DNA from: Isoetes taiwanensis
Taxonomy: Eukaryota > Streptophyta > Lycopodiopsida > Isoetales > Isoetaceae
Assembly: GCA_021234155.1 (NCBI GenBank)
Contig: JAJEKV010000008.1
Span: forward strand, 18,265,570-18,329,569
Direction of reading: 5' to 3'
DNA: 64,000 nt
Every line of letters begins with the position of its first letter. Position 1 is the first letter of the stretch. Position numbers and translations under genes: made by a program. Below the pieces are notes generated by a model. That model was given only the letters and a program-made list of their open reading frames with translations, was not told the DNA's origin and made no database searches. Positions 34,601 through 44,932 of the stretch are shown in pieces.

Positions 34601-35796
34601 CCTGCGAACCATCTGTGCCCACAAATTTGCACCTTTGTTCAAGCAAAAACAAAAAAACCAGGTACAATCCCTTACATTGAGGTTTCAGGTGCTTCTTAAA
34701 ATGGCTTAAAGTGACGTTTCTTAAAGTTGTATAATTTGTTTTTGAACAGCAAAACCCAGAGTATGATATGCTTATTAGGAGACATGTTGACCTTGGGGTG
34801 TTGAGAACTCGCTTGGAAGAGGGCGCATACTCTGGGAGTCTGGAGTTTTTCAGGGATCTCTTGTTGATATTTAATAATGCATTGGTATATTATTCAAAAG
34901 ATTCTCAAGAATATGGAGCTGCAAGGGTTATGCGGAGAGTTGCTATAGAGGAGATGGATAAGGTTTTGCAAAAGGAGGCACTGTTAAAGCAAGAGCGTCC
35001 TGCAACAAGGAAAAGAGAACCTAAAAACAGCAAGGACTTAGGAACAATTTCTGGGCCATCAGGGACGGAGGTGAGTGGGAAGAAGGTCCGAGAATTCTCT
35101 AGAACTTCTACAAATCATGAAGCATCCAACAGTGACAAGTCTAAGAGTGTGAGTTTGAGTTTGGGTGTGGGGAGCACCAGAGGCGAGGATGGAGATGATG
35201 GCTTTGATCTAGAGCAAGAAGTGGAGGGAAGATCAAGGGATTCCTCAAAGTCCTCAAGAAGAATGAAGGGTAAAGAGGACATTCAGGAAACTCAATCTTT
35301 CGAGCGGAAGAAATCTGCCAAGGCTTCAGACAAGGACAATGTTAGAGAAATGCCAGGAAATAAGAAGGTCGGAATAGCCACCAAGGCTGAGCGGTCAATG
35401 GAAATTGAATCTAAGGTAAAACAACAGCAGGGTAAGAGTTCTCTGAAAAATGAGCCGAAGGTTCAGCAACAACAGGGTAAGAATTCTTCATTGAAATTGG
35501 AACCTAAGGTTCAGCAACAACAGGTTAAGAATTCTTTATTGAAACTGGAACCTAAGGTTCAGCAACAACAGGTTAAGAATTCTTCATTGAAACCAGAACC
35601 TAAGGTTCAGCAACAACAGGTTAAGAATTCTTCATTGAAACTGGAACCAAAGGCCTCTAAACTGAGCTACAGGACACCAACTTCAACTCCAAATGTTGAT
35701 GAATCTGAGCCATTCAGCCAGCAGGCTCGAGGTTCTCGAAACAAGCGAGCTTCCACACAACAGGTGTCTAACACGAACAAAAGAGTTCGAAGATGA
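31659..35796 (+). CDS. SANT/MYB-like and bromodomain-containing chromatin protein, five exons
   Basis: Proposed coding exons are 31659-31823, 32395-32462, 32730-32816, 32975-34661 and 34750-35796. All four introns are GT-AG and the phases agree, giving 1,017 aa. Residues about 14-45 form a SANT/MYB-like helix set (TPEELLLAGAVKRHGTGNWS). Exons 2-3 add ACKSKYETLAKRYSG and PWFEEIRQRRVAHLKREVER, a coiled coil shared with plant DNA-binding bromodomain proteins (Arabidopsis At2g44430/At3g57980 type). A long acidic, Lys/Glu-rich disordered region follows, then basic patches (RGRGRRRRQHRK, about residue 540). A bromodomain spans about 645-755, with the exon 4/5 junction inside it. The C-terminus is basic, with repeats. 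The usual acetyl-lysine-binding Asn is Tyr in NALVYYSKDS, so acetyl-lysine binding may be weak or altered. A nuclear chromatin role is inferred. Start: first ATG that keeps the SANT domain in frame. Confidence 0.92.
35404..35655 (+). repeat. Coding minisatellite: five 16-aa repeats near the protein C-terminus
   Basis: A ~48-bp unit coding for KVQQQQ-K-NSSLK-EP recurs five times in frame (residues about 890-970 of the bromodomain protein). The last four units are nearly identical at the DNA level ('aaggttcagcaacaacag'), and the first is more diverged (KVKQQQGKSSLKNEP). Such a repeat is likely to vary in copy number between individuals. Confidence 0.9.
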
Positions 35797-36110
35797 TTTA
35801 TTGATTGTTGAAATTGAATACACACCTGCTGCCAAATTGATTGATTGATTGTTTGAATTTTTTTGTTCCTCTCTATCTCAGACAGAGGACGAAAAAGAAT
35901 AGATTTTGTAAATGTATGTACTTTTTGAGCACCTGTAACTGTAAGCCTCATCGTTACGTGGGGCGCTGCGACCTACAATGAAGAGATAAGATGGTAACAA
36001 GATGAAGCGATATGCCTCTAAATATGATGTAAAATTTGGTGGTAAATTCTTCTGCTGCTACATTTCTGCTTCCCAAACATGCAGAAAAGCGTGGCTGAGA
36101 TGTAGTGGTT
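35797..36110 (+). other. Probable 3' UTR of the bromodomain gene
   Basis: After the stop, AT-rich sequence with 'tgattgattgtttgaa' and 'tttgtaaatgtatgtac' looks like a plant far-upstream polyadenylation region. No exact AATAAA is present at a convincing distance, so the cleavage site is not fixed. Confidence 0.35.
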
Positions 36111-39100
36111 TAATTAAAAGAAGATTTTCAGGCTATTCCAGTTTGCTTTTCTAGTGTCATCATAGACTAAGGTAGAAAGTTGGGTCATCCGATTTTGTTC
36201 AAATTTGATTTTCATTTTTAAGTTCTTGTACATTTATAGGCCGGAAACCATACAGTTTGGCAAATATAGCAGCATGGCAAGCCATATTATGATTGAACGG
36301 CGAACTCTCTTTCTCCATAAGTGAAATTGGATAAGGCTGGAGATTTTGAAAGTTTGGCATGGAAAAATTGCAATATATAGATTTGTTGTTTGTTAGTGTG
36401 GACGTTTTAGTATGAGTGTGGACTTACGTTTAGGAGTAATCTTTGAAATTCGGATTAGCAATGGAAACAAGCTACATATGAAAAGGGTGCTTGCAAGTAT
36501 CAACATGCTCCTACCTTCATTAGAGCCCATCCCCATTAGCCTGATTTGGGGGCATTCTTGTGCCACATGGCAAAGTGAAAACAAAAATTGGGTTTTCCAT
36601 TACCTTGAACGGATCCGAGTTTTGCCTACATGGCACATGTTTCCTCCTACATGGCACATGTTTCCTTATCCTATCCTAATCGAGGATTGAGCTTCTTTGT
36701 CTTCTTCTGATCAGTTTGTTTCTTGGTGGTGTGCTTTTCATCTGTGCAATAAGAATGGTGGTATAATTCTGCCTTTGTTTTAGATGACATGGCAAAGTGA
36801 GACCATCACCTGCCCTTATATGGATGACTTAAAGGCTACACATGAGAGCGTAGGTGGGAAGCACACTAATGCCACATTGTCTTGCGTAAATTGAGGATCA
36901 TATTTGGTGTTATACTCCATATCTTCGTTCTTTCCTACTTCCTATAAAACTATTGGAAACTACTTGATCTAAAATTTCCAGCAAAGGATACACACATAAG
37001 AAATTCATTCTTTGGATGGAACATTGTGCACGCAATTCATGTAACTTTGAATAGCAGCGTTTGCCGAATTCCTAGGAACAATGGCAGACTACCAGTTAAA
37101 TTTGGGAATTTCCTGTTGTAAAAAATATTAGCAGGAAGTGCTTCATAACAAGAAAAGATTTCCTTCCAAAGGAAATCTTTTGATACTTAAATTTGTAACA
37201 GGAAACTTCCAATTGAGTAGGCTACTTTCCGATTAGCCACAAAACCCATAGGAAATAATCCTTTTGGGAATAAAAGTTTAGCGTACGCTGTTAAATATGA
37301 TGTTGCAACATTGTTAAGATTCAAATTGTTGGTAGTTTGCACTAAACGTCATGTTACAACTTACTTCGCAATGGACAATAGCCCTTTTATACTTCGCAAT
37401 TCACAGATAGCATGTGATAGGAAATTTTGACAAGAAGTATAAGAAATATCAATAATTTATATATCATGGCATGCTTAGATTAGAACAACTAGCATCCTAG
37501 ATTAGAACAAAACAAAACAAAAAAGGAACAATCTTAATATGCTTAACAGATTTTTAAATAAAATGATAGAATTCGCTTTAGAATGGATGTTCCATAGGTT
37601 AGGCTAATTTGGAGGTGAATAAGAAATAGAAGTATTGCAACATAGAAGAACGTTATTTCGTTTAGAAAACAAGGTGCCAAGGACTATGAACTGCTACAAT
37701 GCCAATAAAATGCTATAAGACAATTGTTAAACACCTGATATTGTGTGCACGTGTGTTTTATTGATATAGCCACCTAATTGAAGATCATGATTATATGTAA
37801 GTGTGTTATTGTATAAGCCATATACACACTTAACATAAAGCAAAATCGGCATTGATAACCATTTGATTTTGTTGTATCTGCTATACCCTCAATGTGAGAA
37901 ATCAATGTAAGAATTTTCTCCTCAGATTTCAATGATCTTTCATCTTTTGGCCATTTGGATTAGTTCTAATACACTACTCTAGTACAAAAATGTATCGAGT
38001 TCAAGCTGCCTAGAGTGCATCTAACGTAAGTTGATTAGATGCAGCAGGACCCAATAAGCAATGTTGGTGTTGTGTGTGCATCATATATAGATGTTGCCAA
38101 TGTAGTATGATAATTTCTTCTCCTGTAGTGATAAATATAATCCAAACTATCAATCAATATATTGTTTTATGGCAAATGTAGTGATAAATATAATCCAAAC
38201 TATTAATCATTATATTGTATTCTAATGCATGCATTACCTTACAAATAATTGCTAATGTTGCAAAGCAAGAAAGAATAAGAAGTGTCATTGGCATATTATT
38301 GTCATTCTCAAAAAAAAAAAAAAGGGGGTAGAATATTATTTTCCTTCTAGATTCCAATGTAGTGTTAAACTGTTAATCAATATTTATATTCTATCGCATG
38401 CTCTATCTTATAAACAATTGTATGTTTGCAGCGAATGCTGCAAAGCAAGAATAAGAAGTGTCATTTGTGCATATTATTGTCATTCTCAAAAAAAAAAAGG
38501 GAATGGTGCTCCTTCTAGACGCTATGTAGTTAGGCAGCAATTGATTTATACATTTTCGAAATATATTTTCAAAACCATATTCTTAAACAATTGTAGACTC
38601 CATTGTACTCTAGATAAATCTAAAATCCTAGATATTTTTTTATTATTCAGTGGTAAGGCGATAAGCACTATTCATTTGGTATTGACTAATATACTGTTCA
38701 GTCGATTCGCTTCATTTGTTACCTATGGTCAACATAGTCTTCAATCACTCCTGCTCAATTTCTAAATTCACTGTATAGGCTTATACATGGTTTTCCACTT
38801 AGATCAAACTTCTAACCAAGTATCGAAACCTGGTCATTTATTATCCTACCTCTTAAACAAAATAAATGTTGCCAATTATAATATACATTAAGCCTTCTTT
38901 ATGTAACCTTACCTTAAGGTGTATGTAAATTCACATTCACTTTAGTAACTTGCTAAGATATTCTATCATTTCTTCTTCAGATCAAGTTATTCAGAGTTAA
39001 TCAGTTTTCCCAATTTCTGAAATCTTCCTCCATGAAGAGATTTTGTAAGTATCTTGGAGTTACTCACATATCTCATCTTTTTAATCATGATGGATTTATT

Positions 39101-39218
39101 GATTTCCAGAATTCAGCCTATATGATCTTATTGTAGAGCATGCCATCCTCTACCAAAATATAAAAGACACCATCACTAAAGGAGTTTGGCATAATCAAGA
39201 TTTATAATGGCATATCAA
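36111..39218. other. Unassigned intergenic sequence
   Basis: AT-rich with no gene recognised. A 20-bp phrase, 'tacatggcacatgtttcctc', is repeated in tandem near 36628 and 36647. Around 39000-39160 the plus strand can be read as 'YLGVTHISHLFNHDGFIDF', which faintly resembles a segment before the Cys/His tail of some LINEs, but it is too short and broken to call. The gypsy element inserts at 39223/39224. Confidence 0.35.
38100..38515. repeat. Local duplications (about 60-bp and about 170-bp units)
   Basis: 'gtagtgataaatataatccaaacta' occurs at about 38127 and 38178. A longer unit with 'gcaaagcaag(aa)agaataagaagtgtcatt', 'catattattgtcattctcaaaaaa' and 'ccttctaga' occurs at 38260-38350 and again at 38439-38520, each with an A-run (38310-38322 and 38487-38498). 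The two longer units are about 175 bp apart. Confidence 0.75.
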
Positions 39219-39223
39219 TGGTA
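39219..39223. repeat. Target site duplication (left) of the gypsy element
   Basis: 'tggta' immediately precedes the LTR start at 39224 and is matched exactly by 44821-44825 after the last LTR base. Five bases is the length expected for Ty3/gypsy integration. Confidence 0.85.
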
Positions 39224-40233
39224 TGTTACAGGTGCTCCCACGGGCATAGCCGGAATCGGGCCCTTGACGGACGTCCATGAGCACGGGAGTACTATTGGTC
39301 GCGATTGCCGGGCAGTTGTGATTCAATGGGTCGTGTTGACTGTAATCAGTCTACGGTGACGGGATGCGGGGTAATTAGTTATAAGGGCTAGCGGTGGGTA
39401 ATGGTCCGCTAGGGGGCGCTAATATTATTAATATTAGCGCGGCAAGAGCTCGCAGAGATTGATCGGGGCAGAAGACCCATAAACTTGCATAGTTAACATT
39501 AGTTGTTAATGTTGATGTAAGGCCCTAGGGGCAAATGGTATTTAAATGTGAGTTTAGAAGTTAGCTATGGTTTTAATATGTGATATTAAAATGACACGTG
39601 GCGTTTAATGGTTCGTTGGGTTTTAACCTGTTATAAAATTGGAAGAGTTGAATCGTGGAACAGGTCCGGGCTGCCAGATCTTGAACTGGAGCTCTAGTGC
39701 GTGAATTGCAATCGAACAAAGGCCTGATCTGGCCGGATTCATGCATGCAGGACTGTTAGTGAACTCTAGGATGAGTTCTATAAAGCCCAGAGGTCGAATT
39801 GTAGCAGCACATGTGAACCGGGTTCTTGGGTTGGGAAACCGTTTCTGCTAAAACCAATTGCTATCAGGCTTGAAGATCAGACTCTGAGGTCGGAACTGGA
39901 TTCCGACTGGGGTAGTGGGCTTTGAGGGCAGTCTGCTACTGCCAATAGCCAGATCAGGCTAGTTCCATAGGGCCGGGTTGCAGCCAAAGGTTGTGCAGAG
40001 GATCTTGTAGCAGTTTGAAGCTGACAGGATCGATCAGGGTGAACATGTGAGAGGTGTTGAACTCTGGGAGGGGATTCTCTACAAGAATCCGGGCTTTGCG
40101 GGAGAAATCCCTTGACTGCAGGCCGATAAGACTAGCGCGGGGGATCTGGGATCCATTGGAGTGGGTGGTAGCTAGTTGGCGTTAACACGCTGGGCTGGGA
40201 TTGCTTCAAAAGAAAAATTCTTGCCCGGTAACA
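39224..40233 (+). repeat. 5' LTR of the gypsy element
   Basis: Runs from TGTTACAGG to CGGTAACA (1,010 bp), with short inverted ends TGTTAC/GTAACA. It aligns with 43818-44820 throughout. The first ~420 bp are almost identical in both copies. The distal half differs by many small indels and by CG versus CA/TG changes. The segment 'gttataaaattgg' (about 39630) is a candidate TATA box. Confidence 0.95.
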
Positions 40234-40235
40234 AG

Positions 40236-40247
40236 TGGTATCGAGCC
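40236..40247 (+). other. Primer binding site
   Basis: 'tggtatcgagcc' begins two bases after the LTR. It fits the initiator-Met tRNA PBS common in plant gypsy elements (tggtatcagagcc) with one base missing. It would prime minus-strand cDNA synthesis. Confidence 0.8.
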
Positions 40248-40800
40248 TAATGGCTGGCCCGAACTGTACACGAGATGTAATTTGGACCAATTGATGGTAT
40301 GCCCGAAGTGCAACCGCCCGAAGAAGCGGCATCATACCGCCCTCGAGGATATTCATCCGATGATGAATTGCCCGGTCGAGATGGAGGGAGGGGAACCCCC
40401 CGGCTGCTCCCGGCAGTTATTCTGAAAGGTGTCGATCACCTTAATGCCGCGGAGTGCAGCTAATGTGAATGCCTGAACGCCCGGGAGCAAGTATCGAAAT
40501 GGGTCCCAGAAACTTACCGGACGAAAAGTATGAGTCATATCAACCGGTTAACCGGGAGAACCGGAACGAGATAAGGGCGGAACAAGCCAAGTTTCAGAAA
40601 ACTCGGGTTGATACAGAAAGCGCGTAAATCTTTGAAGGGAAGGCCCCGAGAACTCCGCTTTGAGTAAGCGTAGTAGAGAAGTTTCTTCGCAGGGGTTGGA
40701 GCAGCCCCCATCGCCTCGGGGCAAGCCGGGGTGTTTCTCTGGGGGTTGCATTCCACTGACCTAGTGTGCCACCGGATTTAACATACTGGGGTTAGCCGGG

Positions 40801-41593
40801 GAACCAAGATTTCTTAATGTTATAGAAGGCATTGCTCAGTTAGAAGAGTCCCTGGGGGAACTTTCTGAGGAAGAGATTAAATCTCTAGAGCGTGTGAAAA
40901 TGCCAGATTTCTATGGCAAGGATGTAATTCCGGAGCAGGCAATGCGATGGTTCAACCAAATGAAACTATATTTTGCAGCCACGAAGAAGGGCGAGAATGC
41001 CCGACTTATGTATGCCACCCTGAAGCTGAAGGGACCGGCGGCTGCGTGGTGGGATATTCACACCGAGAATGGTCAGAAACTGCGTACTTGGCGGGAATTT
41101 TGTCATTTATTCCGACAAGAGTATGCACCTCATTATGACCGGCGGCATGCGCTCATACAGCTGAAGGAACTCACTTGCATTGGGGTCTGTGGGGATTATG
41201 TGGAGCTCGTAGCTCTTTTCACGATTACCCGATATTACTGAAGGGATGCGCGTGGATCATTTTATAAATGGTCTACGGGATGCTAGCATTCGTATGCATT
41301 TGCTGCAAGCAGAACCGGCTGACTTTGAGTTGGCTGTTGAGATGGCCAGGAAACTGGTGGGTAGGGAAGAAACCAAGAAAGCTCAGAACGTTGCTAATTG
41401 GAAGGCAAAGAGGGCCGGAGGAAATTCCTAGGGATCTGCTTCTGCTAAGAAGTAGAAGAATGATCCGAAGGATAAGGATAAGGCCGCCGAGGGTAAGGTC
41501 AAGGATGGTGACGCCAAAACGGATAAACCAAAAGGGTGTTATCGTTGTGGGGCGGTCGGACATTTTGCCCGAGAATGCACAAAGCCTCGCAAG
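40801..41593 (+). pseudogene. Gypsy gag (capsid and nucleocapsid), frameshifted
   Basis: From about 40801 the frame reads LEESLGELSEEEIKSLERVK and then the capsid block (DFYGKD, AMRWFNQMKLYF, LKLKGPAAAWWD, WREFCHLFRQEYAP), as in plant gypsy gag. A frameshift near 41235 moves the rest (HFINGLRDASIRMHL, ELAVEMARKL) to another frame, and a stop lies at 41429. The zinc knuckle C-x2-C-x4-H-x4-C (CYRCGAVGHFAREC) is intact at 41537-41578. The protein would package element RNA in particles. The region 40248-40800 is a leader with scattered frames, including a Cys-rich one at about 40294-40425. Confidence 0.85.
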
Positions 41594-43511
41594 AAAGTTT
41601 TGGCCAGCACTGCAAAGGTAAATGATAAGCCGGAGGTAAAGGCGTTATCAGTTATCGCTCGAGAAGAGATGGTAAGCCCTACTCCCCGCTCTTATGCAGA
41701 TAAAGTTATCAGATTGCTAGGTAGAATCAACGGTAGAAACGTGGTTGTTTTGGTTGATTCTGGAAGCACTCATAACTTTATTTCTGCAGATCTAGCACAA
41801 GATCTGGGGCTGGAATTGAACAAGGTGACTCCGTACGTGATCGAGTCTGTGGCAGGGCCACAAACTCAGTATCACAATGAACAAGCACGGGGTGTTTGTT
41901 TGGAGTTGTTGGACAAGGAGTCCAAGGTTGTAACATATGTCTATAGATTTAGACATCGCTCAGTTGAAGCGATATGATGTCGTTCTAGGCATGAAATGGT
42001 TACAGCAAGTTGAGCCACAAATTCTTTGGCCATCGCACACCTTAGTTTTCAATTTACAGTCAAAGGGAGTAGTTAGGGTTCAAGGTTTACCGCATGTAGA
42101 GCCTAGTAAGCTTATGTCAGCCACTCAGGCTAAAAAGGTTTTCAAAGTTAATACAAATGTTTTTTCTTTGATGTACTTGAGAAAAGATGAATTGATTGTC
42201 AAATCGTGTAACTCATTGGTGGTTAACACCGGGGTAAACTCTGAGGTAGACCAAATATTAAAAGATCTTTTGCATGCCTTTAAGGATGTTTTCCCAGAAG
42301 AGTTACCGGAGGGACCACCACCCTCGCGGGGTATCGAGCACGAAATTGAGCTTGAACCTGGGGTCAAGCCCATGGCACGTGCTCCCTACCGATTAAGTCC
42401 TCTAGAACTTGAAGAGGTTAAAAAGCAAGTGAGGGAATTGTTAAGCAAAGGTTTTGTACGACCAAGTAAATCACCTTTTGCGAGTCCCGTTTTACTTGTT
42501 AAGAAGAAGGACGGTACTATGTGGATGTGCATAGATTACCGGGCGCTTAACAAGGCAACCGTAAAGGATAGATATCCTTTACCCCGAGTCGATGATATTC
42601 TGGATCATCTTGGGGGTGCCAAATGGTTTACCAAGATTGACCTCCGTAGTGGATATCATCAGATTAGGATTCGGGAAGGGGACGAACTTAAGACTGCGTT
42701 CAGAACTCATCAGGGACATTATGAGTTCTTGGTTATGCCGTTTGGGCTCACAAATGCGCCCGCAACCTTTATGCGGCTAATGAATCAAGTGTTCTCTGCG
42801 CAGTTAGACAAGTTTGTCGAGGTCTTTTTAGATGATATTCTCATATATTCCCAAACTATCGAAGAACATTTCGCTCATTTGGAACACGTTCTTCGGGTTT
42901 TGCGGGACCACAAGCTCTTTGCTAAGATTTCCAAATGTGATTTCTTTAAGCAACGAGTGGTTTATTTGGGACATATACTGTCTGGTGACGGTGTATCCCC
43001 AGATCCCACTAAGGTACAAGTGGTACAGCAATGGCTTCCGCCGGAAAATGTAACAGAGTTACGCAGTTTTCTGGGATTAGCCACGTATTACCGTAAATTT
43101 GTACCTAAATTTTCTAAAGTTGTTGCTCCTCTCACTGATCTTTTGAAGAAAGATCACGATTTTCTGTGGGGGAGAGAGCAGCAAGAGGCGTTTCGACGCA
43201 TTAAGGATTTGCTAGTGAGCAGTCCTGTGCTAAAAGTGCCCGATTTGAATCAGGTATTTGAGGTTTATACTGACGCTTGCGGGCAAGCAGTAGGTGCAGT
43301 ATTGATGCAGCATGGTCATGTAGTGGCTTATGAGAGTCGAAAACTAAGTCCTGCGGAAAGGAATTATGCAACTTATGAGCAAGAGTTGTTGGCTATTGTG
43401 CATGCGTTAAAGACGTGGAGGCACTACTTGCGTAGTGGGACGAGCCAAGAGCCGCATAAATTTATCGTCTATACCGACCATAAACCGTTAAGGTTCTTGC
43501 AAACGAGTTGA
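41594..43511 (+). pseudogene. Gypsy protease, reverse transcriptase and partial RNase H
   Basis: Protease: LVDSGSTHNFIS with DSG at 41756-41764. The frame then shifts near 41937, and '[13 protein letters not shown]' continues pol. RT from about 42320: [43 protein letters not shown], the catalytic FLDDIL with FLDD at 42825-42836, and YLGHI. RNase [15 protein letters not shown], the ELLAIVHAL Glu block and [10 protein letters not shown] at about 43470-43500. A stop follows at 43509-43511, where the deletion begins. RT and most of RNase H look intact in a 524-codon frame, which suggests recent insertion or maintenance by trans-acting helpers. Confidence 0.93.
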
Positions 43512-43789
43512 ACTTACCACAGGAAGTAGGGATGCATCCTGTGTTTCACGTAAGTCAGCTGAAAAGGGCTATACTGAATACCGCTAACGTGGTCAGTCCG
43601 CAAAGTATACCGATCGTCTTAAACTCCTCTGTAACACCAGAACATCTTTTAGATAAAATAGTTCGGCAGCTGCGCAATAGGGATGTGGTAGAACATCTGG
43701 TTCAGTGGCAGGACCAGTCTCCCGAGGATGCCACCTGGGAGACGGAGGAATTTGTGCAGCAGTTCCCTCATCTAAAGGATCAACCTTGA
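43508..43789 (+). pseudogene. Gypsy integrase C-terminal end with chromodomain
   Basis: The frame starts in the middle of the integrase C-terminal domain (LPQEVGMHPVFHVSQLKRA). It continues through a chromodomain-like segment (LLDKIVRQLRNRDVVEHL, VQWQDQSPEDATWETEEF) and ends at a stop just before the polypurine tract. The chromodomain usually steers integration to heterochromatin. Zinc-finger and DDE domains are absent. Confidence 0.88.
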
Positions 43790-43800
43790 GGGCAAGGTCC

Positions 43801-43817
43801 AAAAGGAGGGGGAGGAA
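43801..43817 (+). other. Polypurine tract
   Basis: Seventeen consecutive purines (aaaaggagggggaggaa) immediately before the 3' LTR. This would prime plus-strand DNA synthesis. Confidence 0.92.
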
Positions 43818-44820
43818 TGTTACAGGTGCTCCCAAGGGCATAGCCGGAATCGGGCCCTTGACGGACGTCCATGAGCACGGGAGTACTACTGGTCGCGATT
43901 GCCGGGCAGTTGTGATTCAATGGGTTGTATTGACTGTAATCAGTCTACGGTGACGGGATGCGGGGTAATTAGTTATAAAGGCTAGCGGCGGGTAATGGTC
44001 CGCTAGGGGGCGCTAATATTATTAATATTAGCGCGGCAAGAGCTCGCAGAGCTTGATCGGGGCAGAAGACCCGTAAACTTGCATAGTTTACATTAGTTGT
44101 TAATGTTGATGTAAGGCCCTAGGGGCAAATGGTATTTAAATGTGAGTTTAGAAGTTAGCTATGGCTTTAATATGTGATATTAAAATGACACGTGGCGTTT
44201 AATGGTTTGTTGGGTTTTAACCTGTTATAAAATTGGAAGAGTCTAATCGTGGAACAGTCCGCTGCCGCCGATCTTGAACTGGAGCTCTAGTCGTGAATTG
44301 CAATTGAACAAAGGCCCGATCTGGCGGATTCATGCATGCGCAGGATTTTAGTGAACTCTAGGATGAGTTTTATAAAGCCCGGAGGTCAATTGGAGCGCAG
44401 AAAAGATGTGAACCGGGTTCTTGGGTTGGGAAACCGATTTTACGCTAAAACCAATTGCTATCAGGCTTGAAGATCGGGACTTCGAGGTCAGGAACCGATT
44501 CCGACCGGGTAGTGGGCTTTGAGGGCGATCACTTCGCCAATAGCCGGATCGAGGCCAGTTCCATAGGGCGGGTTGCGGCCAAAGGTCTGTCTTGAAAGGA
44601 TCTTGTAGCGCTTTGAAGTCCGTGATCGATCGGGGTGAACATCGAGAGGTGTTGAACTCTGGGAGGATTCTCTACAAGAACCGGGTTTGCGGGAGAAACT
44701 CCCCTTTGCGCAGTCGATAAGACTAGCGAGGGGATCCGGGATCCATTGGAGTGGGTGGTAGCTAGTTGGCGTTAACACGGGGTTTGGGATTGCTTCAAAG
44801 AAAAATTCTTGCGTGTAACA
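43818..44820 (+). repeat. 3' LTR of the gypsy element
   Basis: 1,003 bp, from TGTTACAGG to GTGTAACA. It aligns with the 5' LTR over its full length. Around 44260-44720 it keeps several CG dinucleotides where the 5' LTR has CA or TG (for example 'gttgcggcc' versus 'gttgcagcc', 'gatcgggg' versus 'gatcaggg'). Confidence 0.95.
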
Positions 44821-44825
44821 TGGTA
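44821..44825. repeat. Target site duplication (right) of the gypsy element
   Basis: 'tggta' directly after the 3' LTR, identical to 39219-39223. Confidence 0.85.
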
Positions 44826-44932
44826 TTATAGGCTCTAAGGGGCAAAAGTATCTTTGGTGGGTATCAAATAAACGCTTCAAACACCCAAAGACCCACTTTC
44901 CCAAAGACTTTCCAAAGACTTTTGTTTTTTTT

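Larger units (their letters stand above)
39224..44820 (+). mobile_element. Ty3/gypsy chromovirus, complete ends, internally deleted
   Basis: A 5,597-bp element with two LTRs of about 1 kb, a PBS, gag, protease, RT and RNase H, the last part of an integrase with chromodomain, a polypurine tract and a 5-bp target duplication. It lacks the integrase zinc and catalytic domains: RNase H sequence ends at 43511 and integrase C-terminal sequence starts within the same bases. Gag has a frameshift (about 41235) and a stop (41429), and pol shifts frame near 41937. It is therefore non-autonomous. The pol gene order (protease, RT, RNase H, integrase) and the chromodomain place it with plant chromoviruses; the clade (for example Tekay/Del-like) is inference. 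Confidence 0.95.

Noticed and set aside
38990-39165. YLGVTHISHLFNHDG segment as a LINE coding remnant
   Set aside because: Too short, no neighbouring motifs in any frame.
40294-40425. Cys-rich open frame (CPKCNRPKKRHH and later Cys) as a separate zinc-finger gene
   Set aside because: It lies between PBS and gag of the chromovirus and is best read as leader or gag N-terminal remnant.
44821-44840. 'tggtat' after the 3' LTR as a second primer binding site (tandem LTR-internal-LTR array)
   Set aside because: It follows the LTR without the two-base spacer seen at the true PBS, the match ends after six bases, and 'tggta' is explained by the target duplication.
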